Notes: generated by a model not told the origin, from the letters alone. A stretch of 64,000 nt of DNA from Streptomyces sp. (GCF_019510245.1 NZ_JAEKKT010000168.1:16712-80711); one strand, 5' to 3'; numbered from the stretch's first letter, positions 24,949-33,978 are shown. A program made the numbers and translations.

Positions 24949-25092
24949 GCAGTCACCTCAGCTACATAGCTGCGGGCAGTCGTGCCTCCCCCAGTGCCTC
25001 AAGGGCCTGGGGGGTCCCCCGCGCGAGCGAAGCCGAGCGTGGGGGAGGCACCCCGCCAACGCGGGCGGGTGAAACCCCCCGTTCCGCCCCCC

Positions 25093-25689
25093 TCAGCTCG
25101 CGGCCAACCTCGCCAGCTGCTCCGCGAACGGCACGACCGGCAGCGCCTCGGGCTCCTCGCGCTCGGCCCGGCGAAGCCCCTGCATCAGCCCCGCCAGCTC
25201 CCCCGCCGCCCGCTCGATCCGCCCCTCCAGGCCCTCCGCGCCCCAGTCCTCCGACGCCGCGTACACGCCCGTCGGCACGACCACCGCCCGCAGGTACGCG
25301 AACATCGGCCGCAGCGCGTGCTCCAGCACCAGCGAGTGCCGTGCCGTACCCCCGGTCGCCGCGATCAGCACCGGCTTGCCCGCGAGCGCGTCCTTGTCGA
25401 GCACGTCGAAGAACGACTTGAACAGCCCGCTGTAGGAGGCGGTGAACACCGGCGTGACCGCGATCAGGCCGTCCGCCTCGGTCACCGCCTCCAGGGCCGC
25501 CGCGAGCTTGCGCCCGGCGAACCCGTTGGTGAAGTTGTGCGCGATCTCGACCGCGAGGTCGCGCAGCTCCACCACCTCCAGCTCGACCCCGGCCTCGGCC
25601 TGCCGGCCGACGGCGGCCGCCAGCCGGTCGGCCAGCAGCCGCGTGGACGACGGCACGCTCAGCCCCGCCGAGACGACGACGAGCTTCAT
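25093..25689 (-). CDS. NAD(P)H-dependent FMN reductase, CE1759 type
   Basis: This flavodoxin-like protein has 198 residues. It shows MKLVVVSAGLSVPSSTRLLADRL for the FMN phosphate loop, VTPVFTASYSGLFKSFFDVL and KPVLIAATGGTARHSLVLEHALRPMFAYL. It would supply reduced flavin to the adjacent luciferase-like monooxygenase, whose gene it overlaps by 4 bp (ATGA). The pairing is conserved in actinobacteria. The start is fixed by that overlap. Confidence 0.9.
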   Translation of the reverse strand: MKLVVVSAGLSVPSSTRLLADRLAAAVGRQAEAGVELEVVELRDLAVEIAHNFTNGFAGRKLAAALEAVTEADGLIAVTPVFTASYSGLFKSFFDVLDKDALAGKPVLIAATGGTARHSLVLEHALRPMFAYLRAVVVPTGVYAASEDWGAEGLEGRIERAAGELAGLMQGLRRAEREEPEALPVVPFAEQLARLAAS

Positions 25690-26807
25690 GCCCCGACCTC
25701 CTTCTTGTCCGAAGCCTTGTCGGCCTTCTTCTCCTGCGCGGCGGCGGCCAGCAGCGACGCGTGTGTCGGCGCCTCCGGGACGTCCGCCGGGCGGCCCTTC
25801 GCGAACTCCTTGCGGAGCACCGGCACGACCTCCTCGCCGAGTACGTCGAGCTGCTCCAGGACCGTCTTCAGCGGCAGCCCCGCGTGGTCCATCAGGAACA
25901 GCTGGCGCTGGTAGTCGCCCGCGTACTCGCGGAAGCCCAGCGTCTTCTCGATCACCTGCTGCGGCGAGCCCACCGTCAGCGGGGTCTGGTCGGTGAAGTC
26001 CTCCAGGGACGGCCCGTGCCCGTAGACCGGCGCGTTGTCGAAGTACGGCCGGAACTCCCGCACCGCGTCCTGCGAGTTCTTCCGCATGAACACCTGGCCG
26101 CCGAGGCCGACGATCGCCTGCTCGGGCGTGCCGTGCCCGTAGTGCGCGAACCGCTTCCGGTAGAACTCGACCATCCGCTTGGTGTGGTCGGCGGGCCAGA
26201 AGATGTGGTTGTGGAAGAAGCCGTCACCGTAGTAGGCGGCCTGCTCCGCTATCTCGGGCGAGCGGATCGAGCCGTGCCAGACGAACGGCGGCACGTCGTC
26301 CATCGGCCGCGGGGTGGAGGTGAAGCCCTGCAGCGGGGTGCGGAACTTGCCCTCCCAGTCGACGACGTCCTCGCGCCACAGCCGGCGCAGCAGGGCGTAG
26401 TTCTCGATGGCGAGGTTGATGCCCTCGCGGATGTCCTGCCCGAACCAGGGGTAGACCGGCCCGGTGTTGCCGCGGCCCATCATCAGGTCCACCCGACCGT
26501 CGGCCAGGTGCTGGAGCATCGCGTAGTCCTCGGCGATCTTCACCGGGTCGTTGGTGGTGATGAGGGTGGTGGAGGTGGAGAGGATCAGCTTCTCCGTCTG
26601 CGCGGCGACGTAACCGAGCATGGTGGTCGGCGACGACGGCACGAACGGCGGGTTGTGGTGCTCACCGGTCGCGAAGACGTCCAGGCCGACCTCCTCGGCC
26701 TTCAGCGCGATCGCGACCATCGCCTTGATGCGCTCCCGCTCGCTCGGCGTCCGCCCCGTGGTGGGGTCCGGCGTGACGTCGCCGACCGTGAAGATCCCGA
26801 ACTGCAT
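25686..26807 (-). CDS. LLM-class flavin-dependent monooxygenase
   Basis: This protein of 373 residues is a luciferase-like TIM barrel: MQFGIFTVGDV at the first strand, VFATGEHHNPPFVPSSP, LSTSTTLITTNDPVKIAEDYAMLQHLADGRVDLMMGRGN and YYGDGFFHNHIFWPAD. It uses FMNH2 from the coupled reductase to oxidise an unknown substrate; bioluminescence is not implied. The ribosome site GGAGGG lies upstream of ATG 26807. The last 30 residues are a Lys/Ala-rich tail. Confidence 0.9.
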   Translation of the reverse strand: MQFGIFTVGDVTPDPTTGRTPSERERIKAMVAIALKAEEVGLDVFATGEHHNPPFVPSSPTTMLGYVAAQTEKLILSTSTTLITTNDPVKIAEDYAMLQHLADGRVDLMMGRGNTGPVYPWFGQDIREGINLAIENYALLRRLWREDVVDWEGKFRTPLQGFTSTPRPMDDVPPFVWHGSIRSPEIAEQAAYYGDGFFHNHIFWPADHTKRMVEFYRKRFAHYGHGTPEQAIVGLGGQVFMRKNSQDAVREFRPYFDNAPVYGHGPSLEDFTDQTPLTVGSPQQVIEKTLGFREYAGDYQRQLFLMDHAGLPLKTVLEQLDVLGEEVVPVLRKEFAKGRPADVPEAPTHASLLAAAAQEKKADKASDKKEVGA

Positions 26808-26824
26808 GCTCGCTCACCCTCCAG

Positions 26825-26841
26825 GTTGTTTACGATTCAAC
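26825..26841. promoter_or_regulatory. Inverted repeat before the monooxygenase gene
   Basis: GTTGTTTACGATTCAAC has GTTG/CAAC ends around an AT-rich centre, and TATA follows on its right side. It sits 18 bp upstream of the monooxygenase start, close to its ribosome site. A local regulator site is possible but unproven. Confidence 0.4.
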
Positions 26842-26884
26842 TATACCCGCAGAACGAGACTTCGCCGCCACCTATTCCCCCGCC

Positions 26885-27128
26885 CCCCTGCACCCTGACC
26901 ACGACCCTGCGGGGGCCTGGGACGGCAGCATCCGGGACCGTACCGGCTGCACCGACGGCACGGCGGCGGCCCCCTGCGCCTCCGGCGACGGCACCGGCGT
27001 CTGCACCGGCGGCAACCCGCCCCACCCTCGGCGAGTTCACCTGCGACGCGCATGCGGGCATGGACTTCTCCGCCGTGAGCCTGGTCGACGGCTCCGAACT
27101 GCCCGGGACCGCGGCCGGCTCGACCTGA
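26885..27128 (+). pseudogene. Frameshifted remnant of a thaumatin-like protein gene
   Basis: In one frame the DNA reads AWDGSIRDRTGCTDG and then PCASGDGTGVCTGG, matching the thaumatin pattern RIWGRTGC...C.TGDCGG.L.C.G. After NPP the match continues one base out of frame as PTLGEFTCDAHAG and MDFSAVSLVDGSELP, the thaumatin signature that usually reads APPATLAEFTL...DFYDVSLVDGYNLP. A single extra base near 27017-27020 would explain it. The N-terminal part and everything after the VDG motif are gone (stop at 27126-27128). No start or ribosome site is present. Confidence 0.72.
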
Positions 27129-27322
27129 TCACCGCAGGGGGGGCGGACCGCGGGCCTCCCGGAGCCCGGGCCTTCTTGAGCGCGGGTTGCCCGGGGCGCG
27201 GGTGCCCCGGGGTGCGGGCCCCGTTCACCCGGACGGCCCGCGCACGAGGACACGCCGACAGGGGTCCTCGACGCTGGAATCCCGGGCGTCGCCGACGCCT
27301 CGCACCGAAGGACCGGAGCAGC

Positions 27323-28180
27323 ATGCGAATACCGCGCGAATCCCGCCGCACCGTCAACGCCGTCCGCTGGGGCGCCGCCCTCCTGGCACTGTCGGGAACC
27401 ACCGCCACCTTCGCCCCCACGACGGCACTGGCCGGCGGTCCGAGCGGAGATCCCGGCCGGCAGAAGCCCACCATCGTGCTCGTGCACGGCGCCTTCGCCG
27501 ACGCCTCGAGCTGGAACGGCGTCGTGCAGCGCCTCCAGCAGAACGGCTACACGGTGGACGCACCGGCCAACCCGCTGCGCGGTGTCGCCCAGGACTCGGC
27601 CTACCTCGCGAGCTTCCTGAAGTCCGTCACCGGGCCGATCATCCTGGTCGGCCACTCCTACGGCGGTGAGGTCATCTCCCAGGCCGCCGTCGGGAACCCC
27701 AACGTCAAGGCCCTCGTCTACATCAACGCGATCATGCCCGACGCGGGCGAGTCACAGGCCGTCCTCGCCGCCAAGTTCGCCCCCGCCCCGCTCACCAAGG
27801 CCCTCAAGCAGGTGCCCTTCCGCAACGCCGACGGCACCACCGGCACCGACGTCTACATACAGCCGGACCAGCTGCGCCAGGTCTTCGCCGCGGACCTGCC
27901 CGCCGGCCAGACCGCCGTCATGGCAGTCACCCAGCGTCCCGTCGCCATGTCGGCCTTCGCGGACAAGCTCACCGGCGCCGCCTGGCGGACCAAACCCGTG
28001 TACGCCCTCGTCGGCAGGCAGGACCGGGCCATCAACCCGAGCCTGGAGAGATTCGAGGCCAAACGGGCCCACGCCCGGAAGACGGTGGAGATCGACTCCT
28101 CGCACGTCTCCCTCGTCTCCCACCCCCAGGCCGTGAAGGACCTGATCGTCAACGCCGCCGAGGACTACATGTGGAAATAG
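27323..28180 (+). CDS. Secreted alpha/beta hydrolase
   Basis: The protein has 285 residues. An Arg-rich N-terminus and hydrophobic segment form a signal peptide ending near residue 38 (ALAGG). The fold starts with TIVLVHGAFADASSWNGV (oxyanion loop). The nucleophile Ser is in VGHSYGGEV near residue 113, the acid is probably the Asp of VGRQDRAI and the His is in SSHVSLVSHP. It resembles the family of salicylate/pyrethroid esterase-like hydrolases. The substrate is unknown. GGAG lies 8 nt before ATG 27323. Confidence 0.9.
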   Translation: MRIPRESRRTVNAVRWGAALLALSGTTATFAPTTALAGGPSGDPGRQKPTIVLVHGAFADASSWNGVVQRLQQNGYTVDAPANPLRGVAQDSAYLASFLKSVTGPIILVGHSYGGEVISQAAVGNPNVKALVYINAIMPDAGESQAVLAAKFAPAPLTKALKQVPFRNADGTTGTDVYIQPDQLRQVFAADLPAGQTAVMAVTQRPVAMSAFADKLTGAAWRTKPVYALVGRQDRAINPSLERFEAKRAHARKTVEIDSSHVSLVSHPQAVKDLIVNAAEDYMWK

Positions 28181-28225
28181 CGCGGTCCCCGGCCCCCGGC
28201 CGCCACGCCCGGCTCCGGGCCGCGC

Positions 28226-28756
28226 CTAGGCCCGCTCGAAGGTGCCGTACATCGTCGCCCGCGCGATCGCGTGGCTGAACAGGAGGAAGTCGAGGTAGGC
28301 AGGGGTCGACGACTCCGACAGCTCCAGTTCCTCGGCATCCACGGCATGCACCACGAAGAAGTACCGGTCCGGGCCGTTGCCCGGCGGCGGCGCCGGACCG
28401 AGGTACCTCCGGTGGCCGGCGTCGTTGGCCAGCGTGACCGCCGCGCCGGGCAACCGCCGTCCGTCTCCCGCCCCGGCCGGAAGTCCGGTCACGGACGCGG
28501 GCAGATTGGCCACGGCCCAGTGCCAGAACCCCGAGGCGGTGGGCACGTCGGGGTCGAACATCGCCACCGTGAAACTCCGCGTCTCCCCGGGAAAACCGGT
28601 CCAGCTCAGCTGCGGCGAGACGTCCAACCCACCGGCGCCGAGAATTCCGCTCACCTGCTCGCGGGCCAGTTCCCCACCGTCGGCCACGGACTCCGAGGTC
28701 ACTGAGAAGGTCCTGATGGGCGGCAGGAAGTCGTAAGGACCATAGGGCTTGATCAT
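28226..28756 (-). CDS. YbhB/YbcL-type PEBP (Raf kinase inhibitor-like) protein
   Basis: This cytoplasmic protein has 176 residues. The hallmark motifs are FDPDVPTASGFWHWAVANLP for the anion-binding pocket and the later GPAPPPGNGPDRYFFVVHAVD (GPxPPxGxxHRY type). The family binds small anions or phospholipid heads; its bacterial role is poorly known. GGAGGA before the ATG supports the start. It faces the hydrolase gene convergently and diverges from the DJ-1-like gene. Confidence 0.92.
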   Translation of the reverse strand: MIKPYGPYDFLPPIRTFSVTSESVADGGELAREQVSGILGAGGLDVSPQLSWTGFPGETRSFTVAMFDPDVPTASGFWHWAVANLPASVTGLPAGAGDGRRLPGAAVTLANDAGHRRYLGPAPPPGNGPDRYFFVVHAVDAEELELSESSTPAYLDFLLFSHAIARATMYGTFERA

Positions 28757-28901
28757 GGCAGTCCTCCGAAACCATCGGTTTGCCGTACTTCAAGGAAACA
28801 CGTCGGGCGCATTTCTCGTACGGCGGCCACCGGTTGCGGCCTCCGGAACACCCGCTCAGACTTGATGGGCACATCGGCACAAGTCCCGGAGGAGCGTTCC
28901 C

Positions 28902-29597
28902 ATGGCCAGGATTCTGTGTGTCGTGACCGGAGCGAGTTACTGGACCCTCAAGGACGGGCACCGGCATCCCACCGGCTACTGGGCCGAGGAGTTCGTGGCT
29001 CCCTACAGCGTGTTCACCAGCGCCGGACACGACGTCACCGTGGCAACTCCGCACGGCGTCGTACCCGTTGTGGACACGATGAGCCTGCGGCCCCGGATGG
29101 CGGGCGGCGAGGAGAACGCCCTGCAGGAGGAGGCCGTCATCGAGGAGGCGGAGGAACTGCGCTATGCCGTCCCCCTCCCGGACATCCGCCTGGAGGACTA
29201 CGACGCGATCTACTACCCCGGCGGCCACGGACCGATGGAGGACCTCTCGGCCGACCCCGACTCCGGCGCGCTGCTGCGGGAGGCACTCGCCTCCGGCCGC
29301 CCGCTCGGCATCGTCTGCCACGCCCCCGCCGCCATCCTCGCCACCCGTGACGCGAACGGCGGCACGCCCTTCGCGAACTACCGGCTGACGGGATTCTGCA
29401 ACGAGGAGGAGGCCGGTGTCGGTTTCGCCGACAGGGCCAAGTGGTTGCTGGAGGACGAGCTGAAGAAGCTGCCCACCGAGTACTCGCGGGGCCCGGCCTG
29501 GGAGCCGTACACGGTCGTCGACCGCAACCTCTTCACCGGGCAGAACCCCGCCTCCTCCGGCCCCCTCGCCCAGGAGCTCGTGGCAGCGCTGCCATGA
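28902..29597 (+). CDS. DJ-1/PfpI family protein, glutamine amidotransferase-like
   Basis: The protein has 231 residues. It has the flavodoxin-like DJ-1 core: opening MARILCVVTGASYWTLKDGHR, YDAIYYPGGHGPMEDL, and the nucleophile elbow GIVCHAPAAIL with reactive Cys near residue 135. The closing TGQNPASSGPLAQELV is typical of Hsp31-like glyoxalase III/chaperone members. A dicarbonyl detoxification role is plausible. GGAGGAG lies upstream of the ATG. Confidence 0.9.
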   Translation: MARILCVVTGASYWTLKDGHRHPTGYWAEEFVAPYSVFTSAGHDVTVATPHGVVPVVDTMSLRPRMAGGEENALQEEAVIEEAEELRYAVPLPDIRLEDYDAIYYPGGHGPMEDLSADPDSGALLREALASGRPLGIVCHAPAAILATRDANGGTPFANYRLTGFCNEEEAGVGFADRAKWLLEDELKKLPTEYSRGPAWEPYTVVDRNLFTGQNPASSGPLAQELVAALP

Positions 29598-29679
29598 GCC
29601 GGATCGCCGCCGGCCCGGGGGTCACTCGAAGACGGCGACCCGGCGTCCGACGACGTCACCCCGGCCCAGGGCGTCCAGG

Positions 29680-30156
29680 TCAGAACGCGTACGGATCCCC
29701 CGTCGCCAGCACCAGCACCCGCTGCTTGTCGTTCGTACGGTCCTGGTCCACCGCTCCCCCGCCCCACACCACGTCCACCGACAGCGTCACCTCCGCCGGC
29801 CGCTCCCGCAGCCGCACCGGAACCACCAGCTGCTCGCCGGGCACCTCGACCGCCAGCGGCCCGGTGTCGCACACCACCTCCCGGTCACCCGTGCGCGCAC
29901 ATCCGCCCGGCAGCTCCAGCGAGTCCGCCAGCGGCGCCGACGAGGCCAGCCGCACGCTGGCCCCGGTCACACCGTCCGGCCCGTGGTTGCGCGGAGTCAC
30001 CCGGACCTCCACCAGGTCCCCGTTCAGCACCGCGGACCCGTGCACCTCCAGATCCGCACTCCCGGCCCAGGCGCTGCCACCGCCCCCCACGACCAGCACA
30101 CCCACCGCCACCGCCACCGCACCGGCCACCGCCGGCCCACCACGACGCATCGCCAT
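29680..30156 (-). CDS. Secreted protein, unknown
   Basis: From ATG 30156 the protein has 158 residues. A signal peptide (MAMRRGGPAVAGAVAV... to WAGSADLEV) ends near residue 32. The exported part looks like an all-beta, DUF11-like domain with a two-cysteine loop (GGCARTGDREVVC). The upstream extension of the frame is rejected because it lacks a ribosome site and would bury the signal peptide. No function can be given. Confidence 0.7.
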   Translation of the reverse strand: MAMRRGGPAVAGAVAVAVGVLVVGGGGSAWAGSADLEVHGSAVLNGDLVEVRVTPRNHGPDGVTGASVRLASSAPLADSLELPGGCARTGDREVVCDTGPLAVEVPGEQLVVPVRLRERPAEVTLSVDVVWGGGAVDQDRTNDKQRVLVLATGDPYAF

Positions 30157-30269
30157 GCCACCCGTCCCGTCCGTCCGTCGGTTCGCACTCGTACGGATGT
30201 ATGCCACCCCGCCCCCGCCACAGGCGCCCCCCATCAGGTGACAGCCGCCGGACGTGACACGCTGCACGC

Positions 30270-30602
30270 ATGCTGATCCTCCGCTCCGCCGCCCTGTTCG
30301 TCGTGGCCGCGTTCTTCGAGATCGGCGGCGCCTGGCTGGTCTGGCAGGGCCTGCGCGAACACCGCGGCTGGCTCTGGATCGCCGGCGGCATCCTCTCGCT
30401 CGGCGCCTACGGCTTCGTCGCCACCTTCCAGCCCGACGCCCACTTCGGCCGCATCCTCGCCGCGTACGGCGGCATCTTCGTCGCGGGCTCGATCCTGTGG
30501 GGCGTGGTGGCGGACGGCTACCGCCCGGACCGCTGGGACATCACGGGCGCGGCGATCTGCCTGGCGGGAATGGCCGTGATCATGTGGGCCCCCAGAAACT
30601 GA
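30270..30602 (+). CDS. YnfA/UPF0060 family small membrane protein
   Basis: This protein of 110 residues has four transmembrane helices and the family signatures FFEIGGAWLVWQGLREHRGW and RILAAYGGIFVAGSILWG. YnfA proteins are related to small multidrug resistance transporters, but transport here is unproven. No strong ribosome site is visible before ATG 30270. The following 145 bp hold no gene. Confidence 0.93.
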   Translation: MLILRSAALFVVAAFFEIGGAWLVWQGLREHRGWLWIAGGILSLGAYGFVATFQPDAHFGRILAAYGGIFVAGSILWGVVADGYRPDRWDITGAAICLAGMAVIMWAPRN

Positions 30603-30748
30603 CGTGGGACGAGCGCCCCGCAGAGGCGTGGGCACACCGCGCGAGCAACCCCCACCGGCCCGCAGCCGCCGAACAGCCGAAACCACCCCCCGCCTATCCT
30701 TGCCACAGACGAACCCGCACACCGCACCCCGCTGAGGAGCACACCCCC

Positions 30749-31507
30749 ATGGCCCCGTCCCGCATCGCGGTAGTCACCGGCGCCAGCAGCGGCATCGGCG
30801 CCGCCACCGCCCGCCGGCTCGCCGAGGCCGGCTACCGCGTCGTCCTCACCGCCCGCCGGGAGGACCGCATCGAGGCCCTGGCCAAGGAGATCAACGACGC
30901 GGGCCACCAGGCCACCGCCTACGCCCTCGACGTGACGGACCGGGCGGCCGTCGACGAGTTCGCTACGGCCTTCAAGACGGTCGCCGTCCTCGTCAACAAC
31001 GCCGGCGGAGCCCTCGGCGCCGACCCGGTCGCCACCGGCGACCCGGCCGACTGGCGCACGATGTACGAGACGAACGTCATCGGCACCCTGAACCTCACCC
31101 AGGCGCTGCTCCCCCGGCTGGAGGCGAGCGGCGACGGCACGGTGGTCGTGGTCTCCTCCACCGCCGGCCACGGCACCTACGAGGGCGGCGCCGGCTACGT
31201 CGCCGCCAAGCACGGCGCCCACGTCCTCGCCGAGACCCTCCGCCTGGAGATCGTCGGCAGGCCGGTCCGGGTCATCGAGATCGCCCCCGGCATGGTCAAG
31301 ACCGACGAGTTCGCGCTGACCCGCTTCGGCGGCGACGAGGAGAAGGCGGCCAAGGTCTACCAGGGCGTCGCCGAGCCCCTCACCGCGGACGACGTCGCCG
31401 ACACCATCGCCTGGACGGTGACCCGCCCCAGCCACGTCAACATCGACCTCCTGGTCGTCCGCCCCCGCGCGCAGGCCTCCAACACCAAGGTCCACCGGGA
31501 ACTGTGA
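30749..31507 (+). CDS. Short-chain dehydrogenase/reductase
   Basis: This protein of 252 residues is a classical SDR, with cofactor loop VVTGASSGIGAATARRLAE, NNAGGAL, the catalytic Ser in VVVSSTAGH and YxxxK in YVAAKHG. The YGAxK tyrosine is placed as GAGYVAAKHGAH. The Arg after the second strand (TARRED) suggests NADP(H). It resembles the YdfG/serine 3-dehydrogenase-like group. GAGGAG lies before the ATG. Its TGA overlaps the start of a small membrane protein gene by one base. Confidence 0.92.
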   Translation: MAPSRIAVVTGASSGIGAATARRLAEAGYRVVLTARREDRIEALAKEINDAGHQATAYALDVTDRAAVDEFATAFKTVAVLVNNAGGALGADPVATGDPADWRTMYETNVIGTLNLTQALLPRLEASGDGTVVVVSSTAGHGTYEGGAGYVAAKHGAHVLAETLRLEIVGRPVRVIEIAPGMVKTDEFALTRFGGDEEKAAKVYQGVAEPLTADDVADTIAWTVTRPSHVNIDLLVVRPRAQASNTKVHREL

Positions 31508-31674
31508 TGCCGGACGAGGACGCCGCGAAGGCCCTGGAGACGGACCGGGAAAAGGCCCGCCTGCAGCAGGAGACCAAGAACGAGCGCCAGGTCTGGTACT
31601 TCCTGGCCTACTTCCTCTTCGGCATCCACGTCATCGCATTCGTCATGATCTACGCGGTCCGGCACGCGAAGTGA
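31507..31674 (+). CDS. Small membrane protein, DUF6126-like
   Basis: The protein has 55 residues. A charged N-terminus (DREKARLQQETKNERQ) is followed by one transmembrane helix (YFLAYFLFGIHVIAFVMIYAV) and a basic end. It starts within the stop of the SDR gene (TGATG), so it is translated with it. The gene ends 12 bp before the convergent rtcB. Its function is unknown. Confidence 0.8.
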   Translation: MPDEDAAKALETDREKARLQQETKNERQVWYFLAYFLFGIHVIAFVMIYAVRHAK

Positions 31675-31686
31675 CGGACCGCGCGG

Positions 31687-32880
31687 TCACCCCTTGACGC
31701 AGACGACCTGCTTGAGCTTCGCGACGACCTCGACGAGGTCCCGCTGCTGCTCGATGACCTGGTCGATCGACTTGTACGCGCCCGGGATCTCGTCCACGAC
31801 ACCGGAGTCCTTGCGGCACTCCACGCCCCGTGTCTGCTCCTCCAGGTCCCGGGTCGAGAACCGGCGCTTGGCCGCGTTGCGGCTCATCCGCCGGCCGGCG
31901 CCGTGCGAGGCCGAGTTGAAGGACAGCGGGTTGCCGAGGCCCTTCACGATGTACGAGCCGGTGCCCATGGACCCCGGGATGATCCCGAACTCCCCGCTCC
32001 CCGCCCGGATCGCGCCCTTGCGGGTGACCAACAGGTCCATCCCCTCGTAGCGCTCCTCGGCGACGTAGTTGTGGTGGGCGCTGATCTCCGCCTCGAAGGC
32101 CGGCTTGGCCTTCTTGAACTCCTTGCGGATCACGTCCTTGAGGAGCGCCATCATCAGCGTGCGGTTGTACTTCGCGTACTCCTGCGCCCAGAAGAGGTCG
32201 TTGCGGTACGCCGCCATCTGCGGGGTGTCCGCGACGAAGACGGCGAGGTCACGGTCGACGAGGCCCTGGTTGTGCGGGAGCTTCTGGGCCACGCCGATGT
32301 GGTGTTCGGCGAGTTCCTTGCCGATGTTCCGGGAACCGGAGTGCAGCATCAACCACACCGCACCGGTCGTGTCTGTGCACACCTCGACGAAGTGGTTGCC
32401 GCTTCCGAGCGTTCCCATCTGCTGATGGGCCCGTTCCTGACGGAATTTGACCGCATCCGCCACCCCATCGAACCGCCCCCAGAACTCCCCCCACCCGGCA
32501 GCAGCCAGCCCGTGGAAGTCCCCCGGCTCCACCGGATCCGCGTGCATCCCCCGCCCCACCGGAATCGCCTGCTCGATCTTCGACCGGAGCCGCGACAGGT
32601 CGCCCGGCAGGTCGTTCGCCGTGAGGGACGTCTTCACCGCGGACATCCCGCAGCCGATGTCGACCCCCACCGCCGCCGGGCACACCGCACCCCGCATGGC
32701 GATGACCGACCCGACCGTCGCGCCCTTGCCGTAGTGGACGTCCGGCATCACCGCGAGGCCCTTGATCCACGGCAGGGTCGCGACGTTGCGCAGCTGCTGG
32801 AGCGCCACGTCCTCGACGGTCGCCGGATCGGTCCACATCCGGATCGGCACCTTCGCGCCCGGGATCTCGACGTACGACAT
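31687..32880 (-). CDS. rtcB: RtcB RNA ligase
   Basis: The protein has 397 residues. RtcB joins RNA 2',3'-cyclic phosphate and 5'-OH ends using GTP and manganese. Conserved sites are MPDVHYGKGATVGSV, the metal Cys in GVDIGCGMSA, GTLGSGNHFVEV, the HSGSRNIGK loop, AHHNYVAEE and the guanylated His in SHGAGRRMSR. No rtcA or rtcR is nearby, and no archease gene either. Start ATG 32880 follows GAGGAAG. An unusually AT-rich stretch lies just upstream. Confidence 0.95.
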   Translation of the reverse strand: MSYVEIPGAKVPIRMWTDPATVEDVALQQLRNVATLPWIKGLAVMPDVHYGKGATVGSVIAMRGAVCPAAVGVDIGCGMSAVKTSLTANDLPGDLSRLRSKIEQAIPVGRGMHADPVEPGDFHGLAAAGWGEFWGRFDGVADAVKFRQERAHQQMGTLGSGNHFVEVCTDTTGAVWLMLHSGSRNIGKELAEHHIGVAQKLPHNQGLVDRDLAVFVADTPQMAAYRNDLFWAQEYAKYNRTLMMALLKDVIRKEFKKAKPAFEAEISAHHNYVAEERYEGMDLLVTRKGAIRAGSGEFGIIPGSMGTGSYIVKGLGNPLSFNSASHGAGRRMSRNAAKRRFSTRDLEEQTRGVECRKDSGVVDEIPGAYKSIDQVIEQQRDLVEVVAKLKQVVCVKG

Positions 32881-32906
32881 GTCTTCCTCATCCCCCACGG
32901 ACAGCA

Positions 32907-32950
32907 CATCAAAAGGACAAAAAGCTTAATTTCAACAAAACGCAAATGCG
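32907..32950. promoter_or_regulatory. AT-rich promoter zone upstream of rtcB
   Basis: About 44 bp with roughly one third G+C, including AAAAGGACAAAAAGCTTAAT, stand out from a background above 70 percent. It is centred about 50 bp before the rtcB start and is the probable promoter. The rest of 32951-33105 contains only a short AGACA-T-TGTCT palindrome at 33007-33017. Confidence 0.55.
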
Positions 32951-33105
32951 GCGCCAGAGGCCCGGAAACCAGACAGAGGACCGGCGTTCACAGCAGTGCG
33001 TGCGATAGACATTGTCTCCAGGGGGCGCCCCGCTGCGGCAAGCGATTAACCAGCGGGGACACTGGAGCAGGACCGAGCGGACCAGTGAACGGAAGGAGCC
33101 TGACC

Positions 33106-33978
33106 GTGCAGCGGAAGGCGTACGTAACCGGCATCGCCGCCCTTCTCGCGGCCCTGCTGGCCGGCTGCACGAGCGGTTCCAGCGGTGGCGACGACGCCAC
33201 CGACAAGAACGCGGACACCAGCACCTCCACCGTCGCCGCCCAGCCCGGCAAGTACCGCACCCTCCCGGAGGCCTGCGGCGCGGTCAGCCACGACACCCTC
33301 GACTCCCTGCTCCCGGGCATCGCGCAGATCACCGACGAGGAGCAGCACGAGAAGGCGTACGCGGGCGAGGCCGCGCTCACCTACGACACGGACCGCAAGG
33401 TCGGCTGCCACTGGAAGATCGAGTCCAGCGACGCCACGGACCGGCTGTCCGTCGATTTCGAGCGCGTGGTGTCGTACGACAACGCGGTCAGCGACGACAG
33501 CGAGGCGCAGACGATCTACACGCAGCTGAAGTCGGCGGCGGACATCCCCGAGTCCGCGCCCCCGAGCCCGGCCGAGACGGGGTCGCCGTCGCCGTCGGAC
33601 TCCGTGTCACCGTCGGACTCCGCGTCCGCGTCGGACTCCGCGTCGCCGACCGGAGCCGCCGACCCGTCCTCCTCCACCTCGGCGTCCGCCTCCGCTTCCA
33701 CCTCGGTCTCCGGCTCGCCCTCGACCACCCCGGCCGGTCTGCAGCCGCGCACTCTCGCCGATCTCGGCGACGAGGCGTATCTCGACGACCAGCTCAGCGG
33801 CTCGGGTTCGACCGCCGAACAGCGGACGGTGACTGTGGTGTTCCGCACGTCCAACGTCGTGGTGACCATCGTGTACGAGGAGCAGCCGATGGCCACCGGG
33901 ACCGTGCCGGACAGCAAGGAAATGCAGGACAGGGCGCAGAATCTGGCCGGGCAGCTGGCCGAGGCCCTCAACGGCTGA
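33106..33978 (+). CDS. DUF3558-type lipoprotein
   Basis: The protein has 290 residues. The signal peptide ends in lipobox LLAGC near residue 22. The DUF3558-like domain shows RTLPEACGAVSHDTLDSLLPG, VGCHWKIES and, after a long insert, TVTVVFRTSNVVVTIVYEE. The insert (about 145-210) is almost only Ser, Ala, Pro, Asp and Thr. Start GTG 33106 follows GGAAGGAG. The next gene encodes a second protein of the same family, suggesting duplication. The family's role is not known. Confidence 0.85.
   Translation: MQRKAYVTGIAALLAALLAGCTSGSSGGDDATDKNADTSTSTVAAQPGKYRTLPEACGAVSHDTLDSLLPGIAQITDEEQHEKAYAGEAALTYDTDRKVGCHWKIESSDATDRLSVDFERVVSYDNAVSDDSEAQTIYTQLKSAADIPESAPPSPAETGSPSPSDSVSPSDSASASDSASPTGAADPSSSTSASASASTSVSGSPSTTPAGLQPRTLADLGDEAYLDDQLSGSGSTAEQRTVTVVFRTSNVVVTIVYEEQPMATGTVPDSKEMQDRAQNLAGQLAEALNG

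Noticed and set aside
25686..26807. Bacterial bioluminescence gene
   Set aside because: The protein is luciferase-like only at family level; there is one subunit and no lux neighbours, so it is a general flavin monooxygenase.
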